Shown in pieces: positions 1 to 11,639 of a stretch of 64,000 nt of DNA; the first letter of the stretch is position 1; each line of letters begins with the position of its first letter. Made by a program: the position numbers and the translations under genes. A model generated the notes under the pieces. The model made no database searches, was not told the origin of the DNA, and saw only the letters and a program-made list of their open reading frames with translations. The DNA comes from Epiperipatus broadwayi (taxonomy: Eukaryota; Onychophora; Udeonychophora; Euonychophora; Peripatidae): contig JAQFVV010006309.1 in the NCBI GenBank assembly GCA_028023455.1, forward strand, positions 4,007,482 through 4,071,481, read 5' to 3'.

Positions 1-334
1 TAAATATTTTTTTAGAAAAATGATACAATTGTTCAACAGTATCTGCAAAAAATCAAAAAGGCTTTCTTAAACTTCTGAGTGCATCATTGTGCCATAATAC
101 CAAATGAATATTAATCATTTACACTCATCTTAGGCAACATTAGATTTTGTGCTATTTAAAATGCAAGCACCTGCCATTTCAAATGCAGGTACAGCACACA
201 GTAGCATGACTCACTTTCCTTATTTGAATATGTTGCTATTATAATACTTTAAATGTTAAAATAAGTTTTGTTTTATTTGCATAATTTCTCTATGGTGATT
301 TATGCTGTGTATCCCAGATGTATACAAATGTACC
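1..334. other. Non-coding flank, nothing recognised
   Basis: AT-rich sequence with no convincing ORF, splice site or repeat family. A small hairpin near 160-190 pairs CCTGC with GCAGG around a short AT loop. Confidence 0.5.
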
Positions 335-861
335 AGCTGGAATGCATTCATAACAAACAAACAACAAGTAAAATTTAATATGAGTTTATTATATTCATAA
401 TAAAACAATAAAATTATATATATATATATAAAGAAACTAAACATTTATCTTCTTATATATATAATAAATATATATATATATATATAAAAATGAAGAAACT
501 AAACATTTATCTTCTTGGAAGACAGCCTTTACATGTTGAACATTTTCTATACAGTATGTGTGATACTTCTATACATGCATGACAAATGGATTTTGTCTTT
601 GCATCCATTTCACAGAGCTTTTGCCACATGCACTTAACTGCACTTTCTACTGCTCTTCTTGGACACCTTCTGAATATATAATTAACTAACATAAACTTAT
701 TTAATGTTTAGTGCATGCTTATTATGTAAATTTTCTAAAGTGAATAAGATAATTGTGCAAGTGTTGTGTGGTAACAATTTACAACAATATATACTTACAA
801 TAACAGTATCCATAGATATACATATATTCACTCACATTTATTATTGTAATTCCATAACACA
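335..861 (-). repeat. 3' LTR of gypsy copy 1
   Basis: It matches 4,735-5,101 over most of its length: both share the CATTCATAACAAAC block, the GAATATATAATTAA block and the stretch ending near a TGTTATGG-like LTR start. This copy is longer because an (AT)n tract (about 416-486) and a duplicated ACATTTATCTTCTT motif expand it. A pyrimidine run just right of it (870-884, plus strand) would be the polypurine tract on the coding strand. Confidence 0.75.
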
Positions 862-1379
862 TTGCAATTGTCCTCTCACTCTAGAAAATCAGACTATTTA
901 TGTAAAGTAGTCTTGCAATCTCATAGGTCTTCTATGATCTCAAACAAGTTTAGACAAAGGGAAATGTTTTCTTCTTCATATTCAGTAGTCTTCCCTTTTT
1001 CCAGAAAAGACTGTTTTGAAGTGGAGAAACATAGTTCTGACAATATCTCTCAATTGGAAAATTGTTCTGTTTGGGTAACTGCTTCTTACTACTTAAACTT
1101 AGATGTTGTATCTGTACTATCACCATTAAGCATAAAACTGACACTAACACTTATTTCCTCTAACAATTCCAGATAATGAATTTTCAAATCTGAGCTTCTT
1201 GTAGTCACATTGAGATAAGACTAGTTATTAATCCTGGAAACCATTTTTCTTTTAGCATGTCACATATTCAGGCAGCATTACCAATTTTATAATTTTCATC
1301 ATCCAAATAAGTTTGCCCTGAGACACTTCATTAGGCATGAGCAGTAGTAGACATGTTCGCATTTCTGATGCATTAATAT

Positions 1380-1780
1380 ATCAGCTTGATGTTCAAGAAG
1401 TGAAATATTGATGGAACATAGCATCAGTTAGAACTTCATTAATATCATTATACAAAATCTTATTTAGCACATTTTTCAAATGCTGTATGGCTTTCTCTGT
1501 TGGGCCATTCGATTCTGGGTGACACAGTGCTATCAATATATGGTGCGTTTCCCTAATTGTTAAAAAAGTATTTAAATAAAGTAGATGCAAAGCCAGTTTC
1601 ATTGCTGGAAATCATAATCTTGAGGTAACCATGATACGTGAATATTTTATTCGAAGCTTTCATAGTATTTTTCCTGCTTATACCTGGATACTTTTGTATT
1701 ATTTTAAGTAAGCATCTATAAGTATTAAGAAGATATTTTATTATATGGAACAATGTGATATAAAAAGAATTTCTCTAATG
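1380..1780 (-). pseudogene. gypsy integrase remnant
   Basis: Two overlapping minus-strand reading frames give adjacent parts of a retroviral-type integrase core. One frame has ISSNETGFAS, which corresponds to the SDNGTGF block, with the second catalytic Asp replaced. The other has CHPESNGPTEKAIQ, which contains the conserved YHPxSNGxxE block and its catalytic Glu. The frames are joined by a frameshift, so no functional enzyme is encoded. It is the most 3' domain of the element, as expected for Ty3/gypsy. Confidence 0.75.
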
Positions 1781-2299
1781 GTTTAGTTGCTTTCCAAGAC
1801 TCTAATTTCTTTGGTGGCATCATAGCTATAGATTGGAAGTCTTCACAAAACTTATTATTCAAGTTTAGCCACTATATATAAGATCATGCTAATTATTTAA
1901 TCCTTACAATTCCTGAATATCCTTTATGTAACAAGGCTAATACTTGCTTTCAATCTTTTAGGGGTATGAGCACTCAGTCTATTATTAACATGCAATTTTT
2001 ACAGAGATAGACACTCATATGTGTTCCAAATAGCTTTTGACATGTAATCTGAATATTTATTTGACCAGTGTTTTAGTCACTTTAGTAAGGCTTGGTAGCC
2101 AGCATCACATTTGGTCCACTCAGCAACTATTATGCTATTCAGTACTTTGTTTCTCACTGAGTGTATGTAATTAATCTTTGTAATTTTATTCTCAAACTCA
2201 CATTTAAGTGTAGCCTTAGTAGTGCATCCATATTATTAATTGCTTTATTGGGTTTGTATCTTAGCTAAAATTCATTTGCAATTAATGTATTAATCATTA

Positions 2300-3350
2300 A
2301 ATTATTCTCTGATTGGCATGTTCTGGAATTTTTTCTCATTACCAAATATACCCAGTAATGAATATTGATCAGTATCCATTTTGAAATCAAACTCATGAAC
2401 ATACTGGTGAAATTTTTTTACAGCATATATTATTGCCAGAGCTTCTTTGTCTAGCTGACCATAATTTTTTTTTGTAACTATCAATGTTTAGATATAAGCA
2501 GTAGGGGATTCAGTCCCATAGCAGTGATGTGATATAATCATCTCTATGCTATAATATAAGGTGTCAGTAGTAACAATGACCTCCTAGTCATTACAATAAT
2601 GGACAAGTAAATTTTCAGAAATAAACACTTTCTTTGCTCTATGGAAAGCATTCTTATGTTCTGCAAAAAAAAAAAAAAACTCCTGTAAATATTTAGTAAA
2701 TCTAGAAACACCCACAGATCTTTAATATTTTTCAGTTTAGCAATATTTGTTATCACTCTCACCTTATCTGGGTTAGAGTACTTTTTATTAGCATTAATTA
2801 TATGTTCTAAGAACTTAAATTTCCATAGTGGAACTTAAAACATTTAATTTTGCACTTATTTTATCACAGCTGTGCACAAACTTTTAGTATACATGTGGCT
2901 AATTCAACTTCTGTCTCTTTCATAACTAATATACCCTCAAGATAAGGAACAACACCTACCATATCTTGAAACAAACTATCCATTGCAGTTTGAAAACGAT
3001 TTGGTGCAATTATAATTCTATATGGAAATTTGTTGCACTTAAAGAACTATTATCAATAACTCTGCTAATCCACTAATAATGGGAATTGGGTAGAATGCAG
3101 ACTTTAAATCAAGCTTAATAATATTTATATTCTGCAATGAAGCTATTGTTTTTCAAATACTTGATACTGAACAGACCCATCTGGTTTTAGAATAACCACA
3201 ACTGGAATTACCTGAGTGACTCTTTTATTGAAATTAATATGCCTCTTTTGACCAACTACTGAATAGTTTCTTCCATTTTTGATCTTAAAGTAAAAAGAAC
3301 TTTGTGCAGTTTACATATAATGGACTATGCATGATTTGTTTTAGACTTTT
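2300..3350 (-). pseudogene. gypsy reverse transcriptase and RNase H remnant
   Basis: From high to low coordinate the minus strand gives the start of the RT palm, then a connection segment and the RNase H. The connection segment fits the gypsy pattern LGHIIxA...PDKVRxI...LKxFLxLxNIYRxF. The RNase H is at 2,302-2,484, with YGQLDKEALAIIYAVKKFHQY and a TDQYSLLGIF block equivalent to TDHKPLLxIF. The His of that block is replaced by Gln. Several stops and shifts interrupt it. Confidence 0.75.
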
Positions 3351-3379
3351 CCAGTGCCAACTTAAATAGTTGTGTTTAT

Positions 3380-4560
3380 CTGGCTCAGACTTTGGACTCC
3401 AGCTGTATTTTTTACAATTCAGATCCCCAGTGATCCAAATCAGTTTCTACCAAGAGTGGGAGTAAAGTCTCATTTCACAATATACAGAGATAGTAATTTT
3501 TCTTTAACCTTCAGCTTGACTATTACTCTTATTTTCCCATGTATTTCAATCCTATTTCCATTCACATCTATGGCTGTGACCTCTGTTTTCTCAATAGTGA
3601 TACTCTTTTCTGCCATCTTTATTATTTTTGTCCAGATCTTTTGCAAATTAAAAAGTCAATTTTCATGTTGATTTTTTGCTCAGGAAATGTTGTATGTAGT
3701 AAAATATATTTAACTTTGGTTTTTAATTATAACTCATTCCCAATGATTTGAAATCTACTTGTAACTCATTTTTTTGCCCTCCGTATAATAAACAAGTAAT
3801 AAATGGCTGTTTTTCTGCATGTATGAAATTTTTCTATTATGAATATGCAGCATTTTTCTAAATATCATTTTTCACTGCATCAGTAGCACATAAAACCTTT
3901 TGTATCACTTTGATAGCTTGTAGCTTTAATGTTTATTTTATTCACAGTCATTTTAAATGTGGATGTATTTCTATTTTGTTAAAATTCTGCAGCATTTCTT
4001 ATGATTATTTTATGGGTTACACATTTGTCAACTGCCTGTTTATATGTTAATATTGCTTCACCAAGGAAAACTTTCAATAACATATTGTCAGTCGTTCTCC
4101 GTAGCAGTTGTCTGAGAATCATATCATCTAACTCAGTATTAGAATTCACACTGTTTTGCTAACTCTTCCATTGCTATAATATATTTTTGATATTTCCATT
4201 TGATGCTTGTCTCCTGCCTGTTTCTGAAGTGCAAACACAACACCTATTTTGAAGTAGCAGATTGCAAGTAAGTACTTAATTTCTTTTTAAACTCCAGGTG
4301 GACTACTTCTTCTGGAGGCTTGGTTCATAAAGTCACTTTGTTATTTACAAAACATCCTTACCCACATCATCATTGCTACTTTAGTTTATCATCCTTTATC
4401 TTGTTAATGAACACATACTTCTCTATATGTTCTTAGTTGAAGCACCAATATCTGTGTCATTATCATCAAATTCCTTAATATTATTATATAAGACCATTGT
4501 ATTGACAATTGACAATTTGTTTACTTCATAAAAAAATGTCACAAATGTTCCAATCATTAA
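3380..4560 (-). pseudogene. gypsy gag and protease remnant
   Basis: Minus-strand frames preserve scattered gag capsid signatures: a NIKEFDDNDTD start, a KxKDDK block and a FALQKQAGDKH block near 4,200. Near 3,450 there is a protease end equivalent to the usual LLGRxW. No single frame is open for more than about 100 codons. Assignment rests on order and on these short matches, so exact limits are uncertain. Confidence 0.5.
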
Positions 4561-4734
4561 AAGAACCAATGTACTAATCAACTGCCACAATCTGCTATTT
4601 CTTGCAGGTTCTACATCAATCAGCTATTATTTTCACAGGTTGTTGTGACAAATGCAGCAATCTGCTATTATTTTCATAGGTTATTCTGTCAACAGCACTA
4701 ATCAGCTGTTTATTTCTGGAAGTATATTAACATA

Positions 4735-5101
4735 TCAGCCAGATGACATTCATAACAAACAAAATAATAAATAAAATTCAATACAAGTTTATTGTACTCA
4801 TAATAAAATACATATTCATGAATAAAACAAAATATTTATCTTCTAGGCAGACAGACTCTCCATGTAGAACATCTGCTTTAGTATGTGTGTAATACTTCTA
4901 TATATACATAACTTAATATCTCTTCACCCATTTGCACACAAATACATAATTCCATTTTTTATTGCTCTTCTAGTGCGACTTCTGAATATATAATTAATTA
5001 GCATAATTTAGCACATGTAAATTTTCTAGAGTGAACACAATAAAGTTAATTATGCGAGTGTTCTGTGGCAACAACACCTATTATTGTAACACTATAAAAC
5101 A
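4735..5101 (-). repeat. 5' LTR of gypsy copy 1
   Basis: Partner of 335-861, without the AT expansion. On the coding strand it would begin TGTTTTATAG. Just 3' of it on the coding strand (4,600-4,735) lies an imperfect tandem repeat of a unit near 50 bp built on CAATCTGCTATTATTTTCA. Confidence 0.75.
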
Positions 5102-5394
5102 TTGCAATTTCTATGTTAAAAAACCAAAGTATCTCATTTAAAAATATTTTAAGGCAATCATTCAATCGATCACCTCATTAAAATAAGTATTAAATAATTC
5201 AGTGAAGATAGATATTACCATCTGATAATAATTAAATTGTGATAGATGAAAATAGACATCTTCATGATGTTAAAGATTCTTTATTTTGTGGTGTAGCTCC
5301 AAATGGCAAATGACTATTAATAATGCTGATCAAGTGGTATCATTCAGTTTTTATAGATAACAGATATACAAATTATTCAGCAATTAATCAGATT

Positions 5395-5645
5395 AATAAA
5401 TATCACATGATCACCATCTCTTATACTAGCACATAATTGTTATTAAACAAGGCAAAACTCTCTATACAGTAGTACCCACCCTGTGCCAAACACAGTAATC
5501 ACTGACGAAGGCCACAAGCCAGAAACTAGTCTGGGATTATTGGATAAGTAGGCACTAGATAGGGATTTTATGCACAAGCCTTCTGGCATCCATTGATTAT
5601 TCTGGTTGGCACAGAGTGGCACTACTGTATGGAAAGTTTTGTCAC
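5395..5645. repeat. Family X inverted repeat, copy a
   Basis: Inverted-repeat element. The left terminus GGCAAAACTCTCTATACAGT is mirrored by the right terminus ending ACTGTATGGAAAGTTTTGTC. The interior carries CACTGACGAAGGCC on the plus strand followed by CAAGCCAGAAACTAGTC (5,502-5,532). Related copies lie at about 8.3, 10.7, 34.1, 34.6, 40.4, 44.6, 47.0 and 52.7 kb. No coding capacity. Confidence 0.85.
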
Positions 5646-5774
5646 ATTTAATAAAATAATTATCATGTTACAAAAATGAATAAGTGATTATATTAAGTGA
5701 ATAAATCACTAATAAGATTATAAAAAGTAAAAAAAATGAACATAATACATTTTTGATGCTGATAACCGTTATCA

Positions 5775-6525
5775 TTACATTTTAAAATAATGAACTCATT
5801 AATTTCTTTGACATCTTATTAACTTCAAGTCATTGGATTTGTTAATTTCTCTAAGTATCTTCATCATTTTATTAAACTAAAAATACTGGACTTGCTCATA
5901 TCTTTATTAGACTTCATCATTTTGTTAATCTAAAGACTGTGGACTTGTTTATTTATCTGAAGTTCATTACCTTATTGAAATAAAGATACAGGACGTGTTC
6001 ATAACTATGATAATTTTTGTCATGTTATTAACTCTTAAGACAGTGAATTTAAATTAAAGACAATGGATTTTCTCATTTTTCTAACGATTTTTGCCATCTT
6101 ATTAATCTAAAGGCAGTGAACTTGTTTAATTTACTGATAATCTTTACCATTTTATTAAAGATCTTGAAGGTGAACATCTCTTTAATGATCTTTATTATTT
6201 TATTAACCTAAAAATAAATGACATTCATTTCTGTAATTTTCACCATCTTATTATATTAAAAATAGTCATGTTGTCAAGCGTTGGTGGTCGAGTGGTCAGC
6301 ACAGCCGCCTTACAAGCAGCTGTCCCGGGTTTGCAGGTTCACTTCCTGGTCTATGCTTTGACACATGAGAAAAAAAAATTATGTCATTTCTCTGATGATA
6401 TTTTCATCTTATTAAACTAAAGTGAAGGCACTGAGTTTGTTCATTTCTTTATAATTTTTATTTTATTAATTTAAAGACAATGAACTTGTTTATTTTTCTA
6501 CTGGTTATTTATTTCTCTGATGGTT
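5775..6525 (+). repeat. Degenerate minisatellite, unit about 55 bp
   Basis: The phrase AATGGACTTGTTCATTTCTCT followed by TTCATCATTTTATTAA and TAAAGA recurs roughly every 50-60 bp for about a dozen diverged units. The array is interrupted by the SINE at about 6,276-6,372, which is therefore younger. Confidence 0.7.
6276..6372 (+). repeat. tRNA-derived SINE, family S1
   Basis: Starts GTTGGTGGTCGAGTGGTC, an A-box-like segment. It contains CAGGTTCACTTCC in the B-box position about 50 nt later and ends CTTTGACACATGAG followed by an A-run. The spacing fits an internal RNA polymerase III promoter from a Ser/Leu-type tRNA. Other copies are at 7.2 (minus), 9.0 and 49.0 kb. Confidence 0.8.
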
Positions 6526-6540
6526 TTTATTATTTGGAAC

Positions 6541-6935
6541 AGGGTTCAGCAAACTTTTTAACACGAAGTGCTATTTTGTTTAATTAAATTCCAATAAAAG
6601 AACCACTAGAAAAATAGGTTCATGAAAAATATGAATTTCTGAATGGCTGTGAATATATTTGAACATTTATTTTAGTAATAGAACATAATAGAATCTATAT
6701 AAATCCTAATGAAAATTCTTTAAAAAAAAATTCCTTCGATAGTTTGATTTTTTCACAAATTTCTAATATTAAAACATTTATCATATACAATAATTACTAT
6801 GCCATAATAGGCTGTATTCAAGAAACAATGTAGTAAAGCGCATTTTTCTTCTAGAATCATCAAAATATTTATTTACACATTAGTGACAAAAAGAGCTGCA
6901 AGATTGGGCTAAAAAAGAGTCGCATGTTCTTAAAA
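6541..6935 (+). mobile_element. hAT-like non-autonomous fragment
   Basis: Begins CAGGGTTCAGCAAAC, the usual form of a hAT-superfamily terminus. It ends in the subterminal AAAAGAGCTGCAAG...GAGTCGCATG pattern common in hAT MITEs. A matching right terminus was not found, so this is probably one end of a decayed copy. Confidence 0.45.
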
Positions 6936-7192
6936 TCATGAAAATATAATTACCCCTATAATTTACAAATAATCTTATAAAAAAAACTATACTTCAGCAA
7001 AAATATATTAAAAATAATACTATCACTGCTTTAAACACACAAAAAAAATTGAAAACATTATAATTCCATATATCTGTTTAATTTTATTCTGAATATAACA
7101 GAAACATTTGACAAGATGCTTGCATTAATGCTATGTTTAATGTTTTCAAAATTTTCTTCAATAATGAAAAAGGAATAGTATTTTTTTTATTG

Positions 7193-7278
7193 TGTCAAAG
7201 CATCGGCCGAGAAGCGAACCCGTGAATCCGGGACATCTGCTTGTAAGGCTGCTGTGCTGTCCACTCGATCACCAACTT
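7193..7278 (-). repeat. tRNA-derived SINE, family S1, minus strand
   Basis: Reverse complement of the S1 family: GATCGAGTGGACAGCACAGC, then CTTACAAGCAG, the B-box region and CTTTGACACA with a short A-tail at the low-coordinate end. Confidence 0.75.
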
Positions 7279-7831
7279 AATTTATTAAATAAGCAATACA
7301 AACAAAAATAATTGGTAAACTACCTTTAAATATTCACAGGCTCTGAAGTGAATTAAAAATAAGTAAAGAGTCATCAAATAATTTTGGTTTTAAAAATATT
7401 CATATAATTAAATTATTTATAAATAAATAATCAACAAGATATTATGTCAGGTAACGTTGGTCAATATTACTACAACATAATTTGTCTTATCAAAACAAAC
7501 ATTACATGGCCCTTTGTAGATTCTATTGATTATTCATGAATTTACTCCAAAATTTTAGTATTTAAAATTCCATCATACAATTTAATTAGTCTTTTATAAC
7601 AATAAGATAGACGATATTTTTAAAAGATTTATATAAAATTTTGAATATCGTTTCCGCCCCTTTCAAATAAAATCTACTACAGCATTAAGAGAAGTTATAG
7701 AAAAAAACCATTGAATATGGATTATCATTATTCTCAGTATTAATGAAACAGTGGTGAGTTAGATTACATGGTGACAATATGAAAATAACAATTGATAAAA
7801 ATAGATAGCAGAGTGATTTGTACCTGTAAAC

Positions 7832-8957
7832 CAGGGTGGGGAAACTTAAAAGTAGCATGATCGACTTTTATATTTATCATCTATCGGCGATCGACTTTTT
7901 GGCTAATAAAGTAATAAATAATATCTTATAAAATTTAAATTTTGTTTATTGATTATTATTTATTATATATTTTTGCTACGTTGATAGAAATAAGCTTTTT
8001 AAAGATTGGTTGGAGGAATTTCTATGGAGTGTGAATTGCTGTAAACTAAACAATTTAAAAAATTACCCTTCATAAAATATATCATTTTTATTGATAGGAT
8101 GTAGAATCCAGAATCTTAGCGGAGGTAATAATTAATTAATGAGTGAAATAACAGAAAAATGACCTGATTAAATTATTTATTAATTATTATTGATTATTTT
8201 ATTATAATTCAACATAACATAATTATTTTTTCGATGAAGAAGCATAGCATTCCATTTCTTCACAAAGATTCGTATAAACATCACATGATCACCATTTCCT
8301 ATGCTTGCTTATAACTGTTATTAAAACAGGCAAAACTATATATATATTGCCACTCAATGCAAGCCAGAGTAATCAATGGATGCCAGAAGGCTTGTGCATA
8401 AAATCCCTATCTAGTGCCTACTCATCCAATATCCCCAGACTAGTTTCTGGCTTGTGGTCTTCGTCAGTGAGGAGCCTTGGATCTGAGAGCACTGCATCTA
8501 GATTTTAGGATCTAATGCAATCATCCACTGAATGGTAGAAATTAATCTGGGGATACGGGATGAGTAGGCACTAGATGGGGATTTTATGCACAAGCCTTCT
8601 TGCATCCATTGATTACTCTGGCTTGCATTGAATAGCAATACGTATAGAGGGGTTTGCCTGTTTTTTTAAAGATTCTTATAGTTTGGTTTATAATTGCTGA
8701 TGCACAATCGAATGGAAGTCATCAAGTCATTTAAGATGCCATAGTATTGAGAGAAGATGCACAATGAGGAGTAAAAGCAAAAAGTGTGCATGCATGCAGG
8801 AAGAGCAGTATCTAACCATTGGTCAACTCAGTTATAGAATTTGTAAATATATTCAGAATTCAGGCAATAGTAATCTGATGGCAGAAATGTCTGTGATTGA
8901 CTGTCAAGCTGTGCATGATCAACCTGTCAATTGCAATCGACCATTTACCCAACCCTG
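7832..8957. mobile_element. hAT-like element with 8-bp target duplication
   Basis: The left terminus CAGGGTGGGGAAACTT and the right terminus ending ACCCAACCCTG are imperfect inverted repeats. The flanking octamers CTGTAAAC (7,824-7,831) and CCCTAAAC (8,958-8,965) agree at 6 of 8 positions, as expected for an old hAT 8-bp duplication. The interior has no transposase signature. A family X repeat is nested at 8,278-8,666. Confidence 0.65.
8278..8666. repeat. Family X inverted repeat, copy b
   Basis: Longest clean copy left of the host gene. On the minus strand 8,441-8,475 reads TCCTCACTGACGAAGACC, ACAAGCCAGAAACTA, then GTCTGGGGATA. TCCTCA can pair with TGGGGA, giving helix I around a hammerhead-like core. 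The outer arms (ATGCAAGCCAGAGTAATCAA and its mirror) form a long hairpin. Confidence 0.85.
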
Positions 8958-9014
8958 CCCTAAACCCTTGTAACAGTTTTTATCAAGAATACTTTGTGGA
9001 TTAAAACGGAAAGC

Positions 9015-9125
9015 TATGTGTTAAAGAAAATGGAGGCTGAGTGGACAGCACAGCTGCCTTACAAGCAGTTGTCCTGGATTCACAGGTTTGCTTCCCGGCT
9101 GATGCTTTGACACATGAAAAAAAAA
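9015..9125 (+). repeat. tRNA-derived SINE, family S1
   Basis: Diverged S1 copy with GGCTGAGTGGACAGCACAGC, CTTACAAGCAGTTGTCC, a B-box-like ACAGGTTTGCTTCC and the CTTTGACACATG end followed by A10. It abuts the LINE fragment to its right. Confidence 0.75.
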
Positions 9126-9129
9126 GGAG

Positions 9130-9880
9130 ATTGTTTACGTTACCAAATTATGTAGATGGCTGAGGTTGTTTTTGCAAATAATACTTCAGATATTCATAAA
9201 ATGGTGCAAGAATTATCAGATGAAAAAAGGGAATAAAGGTAAATGTTAAAAAGACTAAAGTATTGTTTAGTGGTTTTTCACAGAAGAAGAAAATAAATAT
9301 TGATAATTATGAATTAGAAGAAGTTAATAACTACAGATACCTTAGTCAGATTATTAATACAGAATGGAAATGTAATGACTGAAATTAATTACAGATTTAA
9401 ACTTGGATGAAATGCTTATGATAGAAATAATATTAAAAGAAAATATTTCCTATATATTTGAAAAGTTTTTAATAGATGTGTTTCTTACTTAAGATTCTGA
9501 GACTTGAATAATTAACAGAAAAGTAATATAAAAACTTTAAATCACCCAATGAAAGCATAGATCAATGTATATTAGGAGTAGAAAAAGGATCCTAAAAGTA
9601 AAATATTTAGATGAAATAATAAACAGATATGAGAAGAATTTAAAAAATAATATGGAGATGAAATATTTTTAGAAGAGATAATAATAAGTGAACAGTTGAA
9701 GTCATAAATGGAATTCTAAGAGATTATAAAAGATCTAGAAAGAGGCCACATTTTATTTGATGGATGAGCAAAATGAAGTTTATTGGTGTAATATGAAGAA
9801 AAGGGGTTATAAGTCAATCAACTGGATTAAACTTGTTTATATAACAGTGGATCAATAATAATTAAAAATGATGGAATTGT
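9130..9880 (+). pseudogene. RTE-like LINE fragment (RT thumb to C-terminus)
   Basis: Plus-strand frames give VVFANNTSDIHKMVQELSDE, then KVNVKKTKVLFSGF and EEVNNYRYLSQIINTEWK. These correspond to the segment after the YADD box in APE-type LINE reverse transcriptases (LxIxxxKTKVM, then YxYLGQxI). Further on, RKRPHFI and WMSKMKF resemble the usual GRPxxRWxDEI tail. Many stops; a 5'-truncated dead copy. Confidence 0.65.
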
Positions 9881-10307
9881 TATCACAATATTTAATTTGA
9901 TCATCAAAATGAAAATAAAAATCTTTATAGAAATGGAAAAAAAAATTAAGAGATTTGAGTAATATGCTTAATGAATAAATAAAATATAATAACTTTTAAG
10001 TTTCAACATAAGTAATAACATAACACTGCAAAAGTGTTTCCAATTACTACTATTTAATCACTGTGAACTGCTTCTGATCCCTTAATCTGCATTTCAATTT
10101 TAAGCATTTCTTATTAGCCTTATGCGATTTCTTTATACCTTTTTTATTTTTATGATTACTCATTATAACACTTCAAAATATGTAAACTCAATATAAATCA
10201 CAACTACTACAGTGTATATATGTAATTAAAAATATTTCTGCAGTTTATTTACTATTTATGTTAAAACTTTTAAGTTATTATCTAATTTTATATATCTTAT
10301 GTATTTT

Positions 10308-10342
<35 letters not shown>

Positions 10343-10371
10343 GATGATTATGTATTTATATTATTCAAATA

Positions 10372-10500
10372 TTGTAGCTCTGATGAAGACTGCTGGACAG
10401 TCAAAACTGTAAGGAAAATAAAGAAGTTTTTTAAAAAAAATTTGTTTGCATTGAAGTGTATATGAAAGAACTATTATAAGCAATATATATATATATATAT
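10372..10500 (+). repeat. Family Y repeat with hammerhead-like hairpin
   Basis: CTGATGAAGACTGCTGGACA then GTCAAAACTG (10,380-10,409), with GACTG pairing CAGTC, is followed by AAAATAAAG and an A-run. Other copies are at 40.35, 46.2 (two, inverted) and 46.65 kb. Confidence 0.7.
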
Positions 10501-10693
10501 ATATGTTATTATCTATTTACTTATTATATATATTAATATTTGTCAATGCTTTTCTATCTCATTTATTTCAAAAAAAATTAACTGTGTATATTAATTAACA
10601 GTACTATATATATATATATATTTTAAATATGGATGATTATAATTTAAATAATTTGCAGAAAAGTAAAGTCTTCAAAAGAGTAAATGTAAACAA

Positions 10694-10807
10694 AGGCAAA
10701 ACTCTCCATACAGTAGTGCCACCCTGTGCCAACCAGAGTAATCAATGGATGCCAGAAGGCTTGTGCACAAAATCCCTATCTAGTGCCTTGGTGATCATGT
10801 GATGTTT
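10694..10807 (+). repeat. Family X repeat, copy c (partial)
   Basis: Has the left terminus GGCAAAACTCTCCATACAGT and the GTAATCAATGGATGCCAGAA block, then jumps from TAGTGCC to GGTGATCATGTGATGTTT, the far end of the family. The centre is deleted. It ends 90 bp short of a host exon. Confidence 0.8.
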
Positions 10808-10896
10808 AAGAGTAAATGTCTTAACTGTAAAATAAAAGTTATTTAAAGTGTATCTTAATTAACGTTATAATCTAAAATATATATATTTTTACATAC

Positions 10897-11051
10897 AAAC
10901 ATTAGCAAATAACTGAAGGCCAAAATGAGGTATGTGTAGGAAATAGTGCCCAGTGTTGCTCCTAATGCATAACCGAGACTACTTGTTACTATGGCAGTTA
11001 GCACCATGTTTAAAGTATAAATGAGGAAACATATAAAATCTCTCCGAAATC
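10897..11051 (-). CDS. ABCG2: Exon of ABCG2-like half transporter (TM4-TM5)
   Basis: Minus-strand exon. An acceptor TTTATCATTTCAG ends at 11,052 and a donor GTATGT starts at 10,896, giving 155 nt that begin in the second base of a Gly codon. The 52-residue segment starts GFRRDFICFLIYTLNM and ends LILAFSYLLMF, with a small-residue turn TSSLGYALGATLG between two hydrophobic helices. In ABCG proteins this is the fourth and fifth transmembrane helices, after the YxMxG end of the third. The phase and the split Gly fit exactly onto exon 47,683-47,807. The family exports lipophilic substrates across the plasma membrane as dimers of half transporters. The segment length equals the corresponding human ABCG2 exon as I remember it, which must be checked. 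Members other than ABCG2 remain possible. Confidence 0.75.
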
Positions 11052-11639
11052 CTGAAATGATAAAAATAAAATTATAATTACCAATGCAGCAATGATAAAT
11101 GATATGAAATATAAATTCACTAATATACAATTTTAAATAACTTTTATTTTTAAAAAAATCAGAAATTGTTGGCGGAGAATAAATGAAGAAAATATAAAAA
11201 AATAATATCTCAAATAAAGTGCAATATATTTTTGTCATAATAACAATATCAACTAATTTTTAAACTGCAAGGAAAATATAAAAGCAGATATTTGATCAAA
11301 TTAGGCATGAGCTTTTGCTTGAAGCATTTGGTCATTTTTAAGATGATCTAATTTATCTAAAAAGTGTCTTATTTTAGAAAGGTTTGTGATGAAAGATGAA
11401 GAGAAAGCCCCATAATAAAATGAACAGATTATATCTTCACAATAATAAAAGTAACTTTAATAATCCTACAATAATAACTGCTCAGTCATTCAAAGAAATG
11501 CTATTTATATGACTATCAGAAATAATATTAATTTTAAAATCTATTAACTTCTGATACTATTTTGAATAAAAGCTTTCACACTTTTAATAATATCAGAAAA
11601 TAAATCCACCAAATGCAACACAAATTAGCTTTAGCTTGC

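Larger units (their letters stand above)
335..5101 (-). mobile_element. Decayed Ty3/gypsy LTR retrotransposon, copy 1
   Basis: A complete but dead LTR retrotransposon read on the minus strand. Two diverged direct repeats (about 335-861 and 4,735-5,101) flank remnants that, read from high to low coordinate, appear in the order gag, protease end, reverse transcriptase, RNase H, integrase. That is the Ty3/gypsy order. All reading frames are broken by stops and shifts. The related element at 13.2-19.0 kb carries the same domains but belongs to a different sequence lineage. No target-site duplication was recognised. Confidence 0.8.

Noticed and set aside
8305-8508. ORFs such as LCIKSLSSAYSSNIPRLVSG, repeated at 40.5 and 52.8 kb
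   Set aside because: They recur because they lie in family X, a non-coding inverted repeat; the frame is not preserved between copies.
1-10896. Search for the exon downstream of the TM4-TM5 exon
   Set aside because: No segment encoding a WLSWLxYxS-like motif with an acceptor in phase 0 was found.
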